From Knoellia sp. Soil729 (GTDB taxonomy: Bacteria > Actinomycetota > Actinomycetes > Actinomycetales > Dermatophilaceae): a stretch of 64,000 nt of DNA. Both the position numbers and the translations under genes were made by a program. The DNA lies in assembly GCF_001427985.1 (NCBI RefSeq), contig NZ_LMSA01000002.1, positions 153,550 to 217,549 of the forward strand. Reading direction: 5' to 3'. Shown here one piece after another: positions 34,152 to 42,522 of this stretch. Within the stretch, counting starts at the first letter, position 1. Every line of letters begins with the position of its first letter. The notes beneath the pieces are model-generated. The model did no database searches and was not told the DNA's origin. It saw only the letters and a list, made by a program, of their open reading frames with translations.

Positions 34152-35072
34152 ATGAGCGAACTCTCCGGCCCTCTGGCGGCCATCGCCGCTGAGCACCGCG
34201 GCCTCGTGACCCGTCAGATCGCCCGCGCTCGCCACATCTCACCCTCAGTGGTCGCTGCGGCCCTGCGCACACAGGCTCTGCACCGGCTTCGTCCCGGCAT
34301 CTTCGTGGACCAGAGGGTGTGGGCGGCGACCCAGGCCCACGATCGCTTCGCACTCCTGGTCCGGGGTGTGCTGCTCGGGCACCCTCATTGGCTGGCGTCG
34401 CACCACGCGGCACTGGCCCTGCATGGCCTTCCACTGTTCGGGGTGAACACCTCGCTGGTCGACGTCGCCGCCGCGGTCACCACGAGCAAGAGGCGCGCGG
34501 GTCTGCACGTTCACGTGGCGACTCCTGCACAGCGGGCCCTCATCAAGGACCCGGAGTCCATGGCCGTATCCGTCGTCGATGCCTGTCTGCTCACTGCAGC
34601 GGACCACGGCTTCGTCAGCGGCGTGGTCGCGATGGACGCGGCGGTCAAGCGGCGTGAGACGACGGTGGATGCCCTGTCGACAGGCCTGAGCAGCTCGGCG
34701 ATCCGCTACGGCGCTGAGCAGGCGCGCGCCTCGATCGAGGCGATTGACCCGAAGTGCGAATCCCCTGGCGAGACCAGAACTCGCATCATCCTCACCGCTG
34801 CTGGGCTCGACGTACGCTCCCAGGTCTCCTTGAGCGATGCCGAGGGATTCATCGGTCGTGTCGACTTCCTGGTCGCAGATCGTGTCGTGGTGGAGTTCGA
34901 CGGGGCGATCAAGTACGACGGGCTCGACGGTAAGCGGGCCCTCATGGAGGAGAAGCGTCGGGAGGAGCGCCTGCGCGACGCCGGTTTCCGGGTCGTGCGC
35001 GTCACCTGGGCCGACCTCACGCGAGCCGAGGTGCTCGTGGCTCGCATCCGTGGGTACCTCGCCGCCGCGTGA
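34152..35072 (+). CDS. AbiEi-like winged helix plus DUF559/Vsr-like nuclease-fold protein
   Basis: A 306-aa protein. The N-terminal third (VTRQIARARHISPSVVAAAL, then LRPGIFV) resembles the AbiEi antitoxin/regulator winged helix. The C-terminal third (RVDFLVADRVVVEFDGAIKY, then RLRDAGFRVVRVTWADL) is the DUF559 PD-(D/E)XK fold, with Asp and Glu-x-Asp in active-site positions. Such fusions are frequent in actinobacterial genomes, often in many copies. There is no partner toxin gene (AbiEii-like nucleotidyltransferase) next to it. An ATG 16 codons upstream was rejected because MSELSGPLAA is the family-like start. Confidence 0.75.
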   Translation: MSELSGPLAAIAAEHRGLVTRQIARARHISPSVVAAALRTQALHRLRPGIFVDQRVWAATQAHDRFALLVRGVLLGHPHWLASHHAALALHGLPLFGVNTSLVDVAAAVTTSKRRAGLHVHVATPAQRALIKDPESMAVSVVDACLLTAADHGFVSGVVAMDAAVKRRETTVDALSTGLSSSAIRYGAEQARASIEAIDPKCESPGETRTRIILTAAGLDVRSQVSLSDAEGFIGRVDFLVADRVVVEFDGAIKYDGLDGKRALMEEKRREERLRDAGFRVVRVTWADLTRAEVLVARIRGYLAAA

Positions 35073-35081
35073 GAGATGAGG

Positions 35082-36347
35082 TCAGGCCCCGGCGACCGAT
35101 CCCAGCCGGTGCTGCTCGTCCGTGAGCCACATCCCGAGCAGCCCGCCGAAGTGGCCCTCGAACTTCTCCCACTCGTGCGGTGGATAGGTCTGGTGGATCG
35201 TCGTCTGCAACAACTTGCGGAACTCGTCTGAGCCGATCCACTCGTGCACCATCTCGTCGACGTGCGGCAGTGAGGTCGCGCAGAACTCCTGGTAGCGCTC
35301 GGTCTCGAAGTGGTCGTCGGCCAGACCCTGGTATGCCGTGAGCTTGCCTGCGTAGTCCAGCGCCGCGTCGTCCGCGATGGCGAACCACGGGTCGGTGTCG
35401 ACCTGGGTGCGCGCCTTGCGTCCGGTGACGGTGCAGTAGACCGACCACCGCAGCAGGGCCTTCATCGCCCACGGGAAGTAGTAGTGCAGCGACGTGACCG
35501 CGACGTCGGGGCAGGCGTTCGCGTAGTCGATCGGGTACAGCACCCCGTCGCGCACGAGCATCTCGCAGGAGTTGAACTCCCACCGGAAGAAGGCGTTGAC
35601 CGTCTGCGCGATGGTGACGGCCTCGCGACCGGTCTCGTCGGAGAGGAAGCCGTGGTCGACGGCGTAGCGGTTGTGCATCGGCTCGTCGGGGCGGAAGTTC
35701 ATCACCATCGTCTCGGGCCCGATGGTCAGTGCCCGCGCGAACACCTCGAAGCCATCGACGGCCTTCTGGAGGTGCATGAGCATCTCGCCCGAGTCGTCGT
35801 AGGCGTGGTGCAGCGCCTCGCGATCCTTGATCTGCGACACGCCGCGCCACGCGCCACCGTCGAACGGCTTCATGAACATGGGATAGCCCAGCTCGTCGGC
35901 GATCGCGTCAAGGTCGAAGGACTGGTTGTAGCGGCTGGAGGTGTAGGCCCAGCGCGAGTTGTCGACGGGGTTCTTGTAGGGCACGAGCACCGTGTCGGGC
36001 ACGTGCATCCCGAGCCGCATGAGCGCGCAGTAGGCCGAGTGCTTCTCCATCGACTGGAACGTGAAGGGACTGTTGAGCAGGTAGACGTCGTCCATGAGCG
36101 AGACCTTCTTGAGCCACTCGCGTGGGTGGTAGTACCAGTGCGCGAGCCGGTCGATGACGAGGTCCTGGCGGGGGCGGTCGCGCAGGTTGAAGGGCTCGAT
36201 CGACAGCCGCTCGGTGCTCACCCGGTGGTCCGCACCGTCGGCGGTCCGAACCACACCGAGCCGGCGGGCCAGGGCCTCGAAGGCGGTCGGCCAGTCGTCC
36301 TCAGCGCCGAGCAGGAGGCCGATGAGGTGGTCGGTCTTGGGTGCCAT
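35082..36347 (-). CDS. ATP-grasp family ligase, uncharacterised
   Basis: A 421-aa protein. The ATP-grasp nucleotide loop MFMKPFDGGAWRGV has Lys near 160, followed by MLMHLQKAVDGFEVFAR and a metal-site region NAFFRWEFNSCEMLVRDG...IDYANACPD. The N-terminus (LIGLLLGAEDDWPTAFEALA) is distinctive. ATP-grasp enzymes join a carboxylate, via acyl phosphate, to an amine or thiol; the substrates here are unknown. It ends a minus-strand run behind two Fes-like esterases and a thioredoxin-like gene. The ATG has GAAGGGA upstream, 39 bp after the preceding stop. Confidence 0.8.
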   Translation of the reverse strand: MAPKTDHLIGLLLGAEDDWPTAFEALARRLGVVRTADGADHRVSTERLSIEPFNLRDRPRQDLVIDRLAHWYYHPREWLKKVSLMDDVYLLNSPFTFQSMEKHSAYCALMRLGMHVPDTVLVPYKNPVDNSRWAYTSSRYNQSFDLDAIADELGYPMFMKPFDGGAWRGVSQIKDREALHHAYDDSGEMLMHLQKAVDGFEVFARALTIGPETMVMNFRPDEPMHNRYAVDHGFLSDETGREAVTIAQTVNAFFRWEFNSCEMLVRDGVLYPIDYANACPDVAVTSLHYYFPWAMKALLRWSVYCTVTGRKARTQVDTDPWFAIADDAALDYAGKLTAYQGLADDHFETERYQEFCATSLPHVDEMVHEWIGSDEFRKLLQTTIHQTYPPHEWEKFEGHFGGLLGMWLTDEQHRLGSVAGA

Positions 36348-36386
36348 GTGCGTCCCTTCGTTGGGTGGTGCCGATGCTGCCAGTTC

Positions 36387-37133
36387 TCAGACGAATCGTG
36401 GGAGATGGTGCGCAAGCTGCTTCTGCCACCACGGCCAGTCGTGGGCGGAGTCAGCGCCCCAGACGTCGAGCTCGTGACGAATTCCCCTATGGGACAGCAG
36501 ATCCGCGAAGGCGCGAGTCCCGGGCAGGGCCCCTGTCGGTGACACCTCGAACGGACCCTCACCCACGACGAGCAGCACCGACAGTCGCGAACGGAGCCAC
36601 TCGAGGTGCTCACCGTCGAGTCCCGGAAGGTATGCCGTGGGGTTGGCGAAGTAGGTCGCGTCACCGAGGTCACCCCACGCGTTCCAGGTCGAGGGGTCGT
36701 AGTTGCCGGAGAAGCCCATGGCCAGGGGGACCAGGTCCGCGCGCTGCAGGGCGAACTGCACCGCGTGGTACGCACCGAGGGAGACGCCGAACGTGATGAG
36801 CTCGGGCTGGCCGCCTGTCTGCTCGCCGATCCACGGGACCACCTGCTGCTCGACCCACGCCTGGTAGGTGCCGTGCCGGGCTGCCCGCTCGTCGGTCGGG
36901 ATGTCGTTGGCCGACCACGTCCAGCCGTCCAGGGAGTCGACCGCGAAGACCCTGACGCGTCCGGCATCGACGAGGTCGCGGACCGACTCCAGCAGCCCAC
37001 GGCCCTCGAAGTCCGCGGCACTGCCGCCCTCGCAGGGGAAGGCCAGGAGTGGCTGCCCGTAGTGGCCGTGTCGCACCACCCGGAGCTCGGTGTCGAGGCC
37101 GGGCACTGGGAGGCGAGCCTCGGCGCGGTGCAT
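36387..37133 (-). CDS. alpha/beta-hydrolase esterase (Fes/esterase-D-like), second copy
   Basis: A 248-aa alpha/beta hydrolase. The nucleophile elbow TFGVSLGAYHA gives Ser near 118; SAHDWPWW near the C-terminus gives the catalytic His near 231, a form seen in enterochelin-esterase-like and mycolyl-like hydrolases. There is no signal peptide, so it is cytoplasmic. It starts five bases after the previous esterase stop. A longer frame upstream overlaps that gene and is rejected. Substrate unknown; with the ATP-grasp ligase it may build and cleave the same amide or ester conjugate. Confidence 0.8.
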   Translation of the reverse strand: MHRAEARLPVPGLDTELRVVRHGHYGQPLLAFPCEGGSAADFEGRGLLESVRDLVDAGRVRVFAVDSLDGWTWSANDIPTDERAARHGTYQAWVEQQVVPWIGEQTGGQPELITFGVSLGAYHAVQFALQRADLVPLAMGFSGNYDPSTWNAWGDLGDATYFANPTAYLPGLDGEHLEWLRSRLSVLLVVGEGPFEVSPTGALPGTRAFADLLSHRGIRHELDVWGADSAHDWPWWQKQLAHHLPRFV

Positions 37134-37138
37134 GGTGC

Positions 37139-38191
37139 CTATCCTTGCGCGTCCCCCCACACGTCCCGCAACACATCGCCCAGATGGGGGTCGAGCGCGT
37201 CGCGCCACGCGGTGTAGTTGTGCAGGTCGCGGACCTCCGTGTGCGTCACGTCGTGACCGGCCCGTCGCAGCGCTGCCGCGATGTCACGGTTGTTGGCGGC
37301 GTTCTCCTCGAGCGCCCCGCACGTGAGGCCGATCCGGAGCGGTCGGGCCACCGAGCGCATGTCCAGGATCTCCTGGACCCGGCGTGAGATCCGGTCGAAG
37401 TACTTGTAGGAGCTCTCCTGGCCGTCGTGCTTGTGCTGGAAGAACGACCCCGACTGGGAGAACACTCCCCCGATCTCTGCGACGTCGAGCAGGCCGACGA
37501 GCAGTGCCGTGAGGCCCCCGAGGCTGGCACCCATGACGACGACGGGACCTTGGGTCGGGAAGTCCTCGTTGATGCGCGAGAACCCCTGTCCCGCAATGGT
37601 CCGCAGGTACTTCGGCGAACCCGAGTACCACGCGTCCCGCAGGACCGGGTGCGCCAACGCCAACCGGTGGGGAGGCAGCTCTCCGGAGGCGATCTTGGCG
37701 CCCGAGAACTGCGTGATCGAGGCCAGCTGGTCGTACTCCGGGCCGTCGTTGACCAGGAGCAGCGGCAGCGGCTGCCCCTCGCTCCCCTCGGGCTCCCAGA
37801 TCGTCACCGGCACGTCGGCGACCGTCTCACCCTCGAGGGCCATCGGAGTGAACCGGCCGGGGACGGAGGGTTCGGACAGCCAGGAGGGAACGGCATACCC
37901 CGGCATCTGCATCACGGAACGCGAGCCGAAGGCGGTCTCGACCACGACGGGGTTGTCCGGGTCGAGGATGGTCTCCGCCGCGACACCGTCCTCGACGGGA
38001 CGGGTGACGATGAAGCGGTACTCGATGCGTTGGAGGTCCGGCCGCGGCAGCGCGAGCTCCCAGACGTCATCGACGAGGGCGAACGCGCGCCCGCCCGGGA
38101 TCACGGAGTCGCAGTCCAGGGAGACACCGACGGCTTCTGGCGCCCCGGCGAAGCGGAAGCGCACGTGGTCGTCGAGCAGCTTGGGCGGCAC
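37139..38191 (-). CDS. enterochelin-esterase-like alpha/beta hydrolase with N-terminal beta domain
   Basis: A 350-aa protein with an N-terminal beta-sandwich (about 8-90, RFRFAGAPEAVGVSLDCD, IEYRFIV) like that of Fes/IroD enterochelin esterases. A hydrolase domain follows: VMGASLGGLTAL has Ser near 223, GALEENAANN a possible acid near 295, and DLHNYTAWRDAL the His near 324. Siderophore synthesis or uptake genes are absent nearby, so a siderophore role is not supported by context. The GTG starts one base after the thioredoxin-like stop, so translation is coupled. Confidence 0.82.
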   Translation of the reverse strand: MPPKLLDDHVRFRFAGAPEAVGVSLDCDSVIPGGRAFALVDDVWELALPRPDLQRIEYRFIVTRPVEDGVAAETILDPDNPVVVETAFGSRSVMQMPGYAVPSWLSEPSVPGRFTPMALEGETVADVPVTIWEPEGSEGQPLPLLLVNDGPEYDQLASITQFSGAKIASGELPPHRLALAHPVLRDAWYSGSPKYLRTIAGQGFSRINEDFPTQGPVVVMGASLGGLTALLVGLLDVAEIGGVFSQSGSFFQHKHDGQESSYKYFDRISRRVQEILDMRSVARPLRIGLTCGALEENAANNRDIAAALRRAGHDVTHTEVRDLHNYTAWRDALDPHLGDVLRDVWGDAQG

Positions 38192-38192
38192 C

Positions 38193-39185
38193 TCAGAAGA
38201 GGGCGTTCATCAACGCCGTGCGGCCCTTGCGCACCCGCTCGTCGTGGTTGCCCACGACGTTGAACAGCTCGAGCAGGTGGGTGCGAGCCTTGTCGCGGTC
38301 CTCGCCCTCGGTGGCCTTCACGGCGTCGATGAGACGGGTGAAGGCGTCGGCGACGTGCCCACCGAGGACGTCGAGGTCCGCCACCGCGATCTGCGCGTCG
38401 ACATCCTCCGGCGAGTGGGCGGCCGCGGCGCGAACCGCCTGCGGGTCCAGCCCCTCGGTGCGCTGCATGAGCCGCACCTGGGCGAGGCCCAGCTCGGCCT
38501 CGTGGTCCTTGGGGTTGGCGGCGAGCGCCTTCTCGTAGGCCGCGACGGCACTGTCGAGGTCGCCGCGGTCGATGGCGTCGTAGGCCTGCTGGATGAGCGG
38601 GGGCAGGGCCGGCTCCTCGTCGTCACTGGCGCTGGCACCGGCGACCGGGCCGAGGTCGACGCGGCCGGTGATGCCGTTCTGGATGGCGGCCTGGACGAGC
38701 TGGTCGAGGATGGTGCGGATCTCGTCGTCCTGGGGCAGTCCCGGGAAGAGCGGGACCGGCTGCCCCTGGAGCAGGCCGAACGTCACGGGCACGGTCAGCT
38801 GGCCGAAGGCCTGGACGATGACCTGCTGGAAGGCCTGAAGGACGCCCGGCGAGCTCTGCACGTCGGCCGAGACGACGAACACGCGTCCCTCGAGCTGGGC
38901 CGCGACCGCTGCGACGCGCTCGGCGAGGCCGACGGTCTGCTCGTGCGCGGAGGACCACAGCACGAGCACGGCGGGAACCTGCAACGTCCGGTTCATCACC
39001 TCGGAGAAGGTCGCGTCCGTGACGTCGACGAGAACTCCAGCAGGCAGGCCGGAGCTGCCGGCGCCCGGGGAGCCGGGCGCACCAGCTGCGGAGGCCGTGC
39101 CTGCGGAGGCAGCCGGGGAGGCGCCGAGGGCGGAGAGGTCGATGGCGCCGCGTGCGCCCGAGGGCGGGGTGGGGGTGGTACTCAT
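38193..39185 (-). CDS. thioredoxin-domain/TPR protein, YbbN-like, without CxxC
   Basis: A 330-aa protein. After an Ala/Gly/Pro-rich N-terminus (1-50) comes a thioredoxin fold (about 50-160) in which the active-site position reads LWSSAHEQ instead of WCGPC, so it cannot do dithiol chemistry. A TPR-like C-terminal region follows (AYDAIDRGDLDSAVAAYEKAL, NPKDHEAELGLAQVRL). This is the CnoX/YbbN architecture of co-chaperone or holdase proteins. It heads the esterase/ATP-grasp unit. A terminator-like hairpin lies just upstream, separating it from the lipoprotein gene. Confidence 0.85.
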   Translation of the reverse strand: MSTTPTPPSGARGAIDLSALGASPAASAGTASAAGAPGSPGAGSSGLPAGVLVDVTDATFSEVMNRTLQVPAVLVLWSSAHEQTVGLAERVAAVAAQLEGRVFVVSADVQSSPGVLQAFQQVIVQAFGQLTVPVTFGLLQGQPVPLFPGLPQDDEIRTILDQLVQAAIQNGITGRVDLGPVAGASASDDEEPALPPLIQQAYDAIDRGDLDSAVAAYEKALAANPKDHEAELGLAQVRLMQRTEGLDPQAVRAAAAHSPEDVDAQIAVADLDVLGGHVADAFTRLIDAVKATEGEDRDKARTHLLELFNVVGNHDERVRKGRTALMNALF

Positions 39186-39205
39186 GACAGGGATCCTCTC
39201 AAATG

Positions 39206-39246
39206 TTCGACCCGGCCCTGCGCCATGGGCGTGGGACCGGGTCGAA
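39206..39246. terminator. terminator hairpin after the lipoprotein gene
   Basis: TTCGACCCGG (39206-39215) pairs perfectly with CCGGGTCGAA (39237-39246); the inner CCC/GGG and GCGCC/GGGCG extend the stem. It lies 27 bases past the lipoprotein stop on the minus strand and before the thioredoxin-like gene, which therefore needs its own promoter. Confidence 0.7.
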
Positions 39247-39272
39247 ATCGGGGGTTCGGGTTGAGCAGCCGG

Positions 39273-40277
39273 TCACTCAGCGGTGGCCGAGACGATCTGC
39301 TCGTCAGCGCCGACCGTCGAGGTGGTTCCCGTGGCGGGCACGACCATCACGAGGTTCTCGAGGCTGTTGATGGTGATGCTCTTGTTGGCCTTCGTCTTGC
39401 CGATGAGCTTGCTGTAGGTGCCGGGGATGACCAGCTCCTTGGCAGCCTTGTTGGCCGTGATGACGTCCTTGCGCACCAGCTGGCCGAAGGTCACCGTGCC
39501 ACCGTCGGCCAGGCGGAAGGCGATCGTGTTGTCGGGGACCACGGTGTGCTTCTGCGACAGCGTGGCCAGCTTGCCCAGCGACCTGACCTGAGCGGCCGTC
39601 GACGAGCGCAGGGCAGTGGCGTAGGCGTCGGTCGTGGGGATGGACTTGTTGACCGTCGGCTTCGGGTAGTTCAACCCGGAGGCGTAGCCGGTGAGGGCCT
39701 GGATCGGGGTGAACAGCGCGCCCGCCTTGTCCGTCGGCTTGACCAGGGGAGAACCGACCGCGAGGTCGCCGATGGCCGGGATGCTCGTGCCGGGCAGCAT
39801 CGGCACCGAGGCATGGACCTTGAACGGCTCGGTCGCGGACGCGGACATCAGGACGTGCAGCGTCTGCGTCTTGCTCGCCTTGTCGAGGGTGCCGACGAGG
39901 ATCGCGCGCGGCCACGCCTTGCCGCTGGACACTGCGACGACCTCCGGGTCGCTCGACTGCTGCAGCGGGTCCGATGCCGTCACGGTGCCCAGCCTGGTCG
40001 CCGCCTTGGCCTGGGCGAGGGCGGCGCCCGCGAGGACCTCGGACTGGGCCTTGGCGGCCGCGGTACCCGTGGCGCCCCGCGCAGCGGCGGCAGCGTCGAG
40101 GACCCTCGCCGCCACCTTCTCCGCGCCGTCGACGTTGAGGGGCGCGGCGTCGGTGCGTTCGGCCGGGGCGTCGTGGAGACCGACGACGCTGGCGCCGAGA
40201 CCGCAGCCGGCCAGGCTCGCGGCCAGGGTCAGGCCGGCAACGGAGGCGGTGATGCCACGTCGGGTGAGAGCGATCAT
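39273..40277 (-). CDS. secreted lipoprotein, uncharacterised
   Basis: A 334-aa protein with a type II signal peptide: positively charged start, hydrophobic stretch, and lipobox LAGC (Cys near 25). The mature part is Ala/Thr/Val-rich with alternating strand-like segments and no recognised catalytic motif. The segment GYASGLNYP and the C-terminal NSLENLVMVVPATG recall a group of actinobacterial lipoproteins of unknown function. Its ATG overlaps the stop of the membrane-protein gene (ATGA), so the two are co-expressed and may form a membrane-associated pair. Confidence 0.7.
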   Translation of the reverse strand: MIALTRRGITASVAGLTLAASLAGCGLGASVVGLHDAPAERTDAAPLNVDGAEKVAARVLDAAAAARGATGTAAAKAQSEVLAGAALAQAKAATRLGTVTASDPLQQSSDPEVVAVSSGKAWPRAILVGTLDKASKTQTLHVLMSASATEPFKVHASVPMLPGTSIPAIGDLAVGSPLVKPTDKAGALFTPIQALTGYASGLNYPKPTVNKSIPTTDAYATALRSSTAAQVRSLGKLATLSQKHTVVPDNTIAFRLADGGTVTFGQLVRKDVITANKAAKELVIPGTYSKLIGKTKANKSITINSLENLVMVVPATGTTSTVGADEQIVSATAE

Positions 40278-40924
40278 GAGGTCTCCCCCTCGTGGGTCGG
40301 CTGGTCCGCGCGGGTGCGGCCGGCGCTGGCGTCGCGGCGTGAGCTCCACAGCAGGCTGAGCCCGCTGAGGAGCAGGAACAGGCCCACGAGGGCCGCGATG
40401 ACGGACTGGACGAACCAGGACTTGCGCTCCCAGGTGAGGTCGATGCGCGCGAGCTGGCCCGTGGTCGCCTGCGCGATGACCGTCTCCGGCGCGTTGGCCT
40501 GCTCGACGGTCATCGAGACGGCACCGTCACCGGCGTCGGTGTTGCGCCACACGTCGGACGTGTCGAGCGCGGGGGTCTCGCCCGTGCCGTCGGTGGTGGT
40601 CGTGAGCTCCCAGGGCATGGTGCTGACCCCCGTGACCGTGGTGTGCGCGCTCCGCCCGAGGACGGCCTTCGCGTCGGAGGGCGCGGCTGCAGCGAGCCAC
40701 ACCGAGCCACCCTTGCGGGGAGTGGCCGTGACCTTGACGTCGCCGTCGACGCGGTTGAGGACGGTCTGCGGGACGAGCACCGGGTTGGTCCCGGTGCTCG
40801 TGGCAGAGAAGGTCGCGGTACCGCTGCCACCGAGGTGGAGGGCGTACCACAGGCCGATGACGGTGAGCACCAGGCCGAGGAGGGCGAGGAGAGCACCGAC
40901 GACCCGCTTGGCGAGCGTGGGCAT
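40274..40924 (-). CDS. two-pass membrane protein with extracytoplasmic domain, uncharacterised
   Basis: A 216-aa protein. TM helix near residues 8-30 (VVGALLALLGLVLTVIGLWY) and another near 165-190, with about 135 exported residues between them and a charged cytoplasmic tail. The exported part is Thr/Val-rich and strand-like. ATG chosen for AAAGGA six bases upstream; an upstream ATG would only add eight residues. It is translationally coupled to the lipoprotein gene. No function can be assigned from sequence. Confidence 0.7.
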   Translation of the reverse strand: MPTLAKRVVGALLALLGLVLTVIGLWYALHLGGSGTATFSATSTGTNPVLVPQTVLNRVDGDVKVTATPRKGGSVWLAAAAPSDAKAVLGRSAHTTVTGVSTMPWELTTTTDGTGETPALDTSDVWRNTDAGDGAVSMTVEQANAPETVIAQATTGQLARIDLTWERKSWFVQSVIAALVGLFLLLSGLSLLWSSRRDASAGRTRADQPTHEGETS

Positions 40925-41094
40925 GCAAGGTCCTTTGTTCTGGAGCACGGGCGGTGGCCGAAAGATGTCTCATTTCGGTCACGGACTGCTCTCCACCATG
41001 ACAAAGGAGGGTGGCCGTAGCCAAATCGTCGAGGCCTGCCATCACCCGCGGAACAACGTCGGGCACCCCTCCGGCCCTCCCCCGAGCGCGTCCG

Positions 41095-41649
41095 TCAGGA
41101 GCGACCCACCGGCGACCAGGCAGGCTCCTCACCGGTGTCGAGAAAGTCCCCGGCAGCCACCCGCACGCCCCTGAGCAGGGAGAACAGCTCGGCCTGCTGT
41201 TCAGGTTCGAGCATCCCGAGCCCGAACTCCACCGCCTCGAGGTCGGCGGTCGTCGCCTCCATCGCGCCCCGGCCGGTGTCGGTGATCACAGCGAACGCCC
41301 CCCGCCGATCCGCCGGGTTGGTCACGCGCTCGACAAAGCCCTGGGCGGCCAGTCGCTGGACGATGTTGGTGGCGCTGGTCGGGTGCACCATGAGCCGCTC
41401 ACCGATGCGCCCCATCGACAGGCGACCCTCCCGGCTGAAGGCCAGGAGGACCAGGGCCTCGTAGCGCGCGAAGGTCAGGCCGTGCCGCCCCGCGATGGCG
41501 TCGAACTTCCCGAGCAGCAGCTGCTGGACTCGCATGATCGACGTCGCGGTGACCATGGGCGAGACCTCACTGTCCTCGCCCCATCGCGCGCGCCAGAGCT
41601 CACCGGCACGGGCGATGGGGTCGAAGGGCAGCTTGAGGTCCTTGGGCAC
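41095..41649 (-). CDS. MarR-family transcriptional regulator
   Basis: A 184-aa winged-helix regulator. The recognition region MGRIGERLMVHPTSATNIVQRL and the wing VTNPADRRGAFAVITDTG are typical MarR. It starts with GTG shortly after a CTAG-containing TAGCGT element. It stands alone between the membrane-protein gene and the sugar importer on the same strand, so its target is unclear. MarR proteins usually bind small aromatic or oxidative ligands (family knowledge). Confidence 0.88.
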   Translation of the reverse strand: MPKDLKLPFDPIARAGELWRARWGEDSEVSPMVTATSIMRVQQLLLGKFDAIAGRHGLTFARYEALVLLAFSREGRLSMGRIGERLMVHPTSATNIVQRLAAQGFVERVTNPADRRGAFAVITDTGRGAMEATTADLEAVEFGLGMLEPEQQAELFSLLRGVRVAAGDFLDTGEEPAWSPVGRS

Positions 41650-41718
41650 ACGAGCACGCTAGCGGCACCTGCCCTCGCCCACCTCGCGGGACGTGCCGAC
41701 CGACCCCACCGGCAGGAG

Positions 41719-42522
41719 TCAGTCCTTCACCGCCCCCTCGAGCATCCCGGCGATGAAGTGCCGTTGCAGGAAGAGATAGACGATGACGACAGGCAGCGCG
41801 ACGATCGTCGCGCCTGCTGCGAGCAGGGCGTAGCCCTGCGTGTACTGACCCGAGAAGAAGCCGAGCCCCAGGGGTGCCGTGCGCAGCGCCTCGTTGGTCG
41901 GGATCATGACGAGCGGGATGAGGAACTCGTTCCACGTCCACATGAACGTCAGCACCACCAGGGTGACGATCGCGGGCCGCGCCAGGGGCACGAGCACCTG
42001 CCAGAGGATGCGCCCGGTGGACGCGCCATCGAGACGGGCCGCTTCGATGAGCGAGCGGGAGCTCGACCGGAACGCCGCCCGCAGCCAGAAGGTCCCGAAC
42101 GCCACCGACTGGGCGACCTGAGGCAGCGCGATCGCCCAGAAGGTGTCGGTCAGCCCGATGGCCCGCAGGTCGAAGAAGAGCGGCACGACGATCGCCTCGG
42201 CGGGCATCATGATGCCGACGAGCATGAGGTAGAAGATCGCGTCCGCTCCCCTGAACCGCATGGTCCCGAAGGCGAACCCGGCCAGGACCGACAGCACCGT
42301 GCTCACCGCGACCACGAAGGTGGACACGAGCAGGCTGGTCCGCAGGTAGCTGCCGAAGCGACCGATCTCCCACGCCTGCTGCAGGTTGCCCAGACCGCCG
42401 TGGGCCTCGGCGTCGGGCTGGAGGCCGGCGATGACGATGCTGAGGATCGGGTAGATCGCGAAGACGGCGAACGCCACGAGGATGACGTAGTTCATCGTCC
42501 GCTCGGAGCCGGAGACGCGCAT
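41719..42522 (-). CDS. carbohydrate ABC transporter permease (MalG-like)
   Basis: A 267-aa permease with six hydrophobic segments and the ATPase-contact EAA loop LIEAARLDGAS near residues 157-170. The N-terminal helix FAVFAIYPILSIVIAGLQ and the WNEFLIPLVM segment are typical of MalG-type subunits. Its ATG shares a base with the stop of the partner permease (TGATG). It forms the channel with the MalF-like protein. No ATPase gene is in the cluster, so a shared MsiK-type ATPase is likely. Confidence 0.92.
   Translation of the reverse strand: MRVSGSERTMNYVILVAFAVFAIYPILSIVIAGLQPDAEAHGGLGNLQQAWEIGRFGSYLRTSLLVSTFVVAVSTVLSVLAGFAFGTMRFRGADAIFYLMLVGIMMPAEAIVVPLFFDLRAIGLTDTFWAIALPQVAQSVAFGTFWLRAAFRSSSRSLIEAARLDGASTGRILWQVLVPLARPAIVTLVVLTFMWTWNEFLIPLVMIPTNEALRTAPLGLGFFSGQYTQGYALLAAGATIVALPVVIVYLFLQRHFIAGMLEGAVKD

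Noticed and set aside
34152-35072. Classic type IV AbiE toxin-antitoxin pair
   Set aside because: No AbiEii nucleotidyltransferase-like toxin gene is adjacent on either strand.
37139-38191. Siderophore (enterobactin) release role for the Fes-like esterase
   Set aside because: No siderophore synthesis, uptake or Fur-box-like sequence is seen nearby, and the neighbour is an ATP-grasp ligase.
37431-41174. A 1247-codon open frame on the plus strand antisense to the esterase, thioredoxin-like and lipoprotein genes
   Set aside because: It is a GC3-driven shadow: the opposite strand encodes four clear families, and this frame has no recognisable domain or ribosome site.
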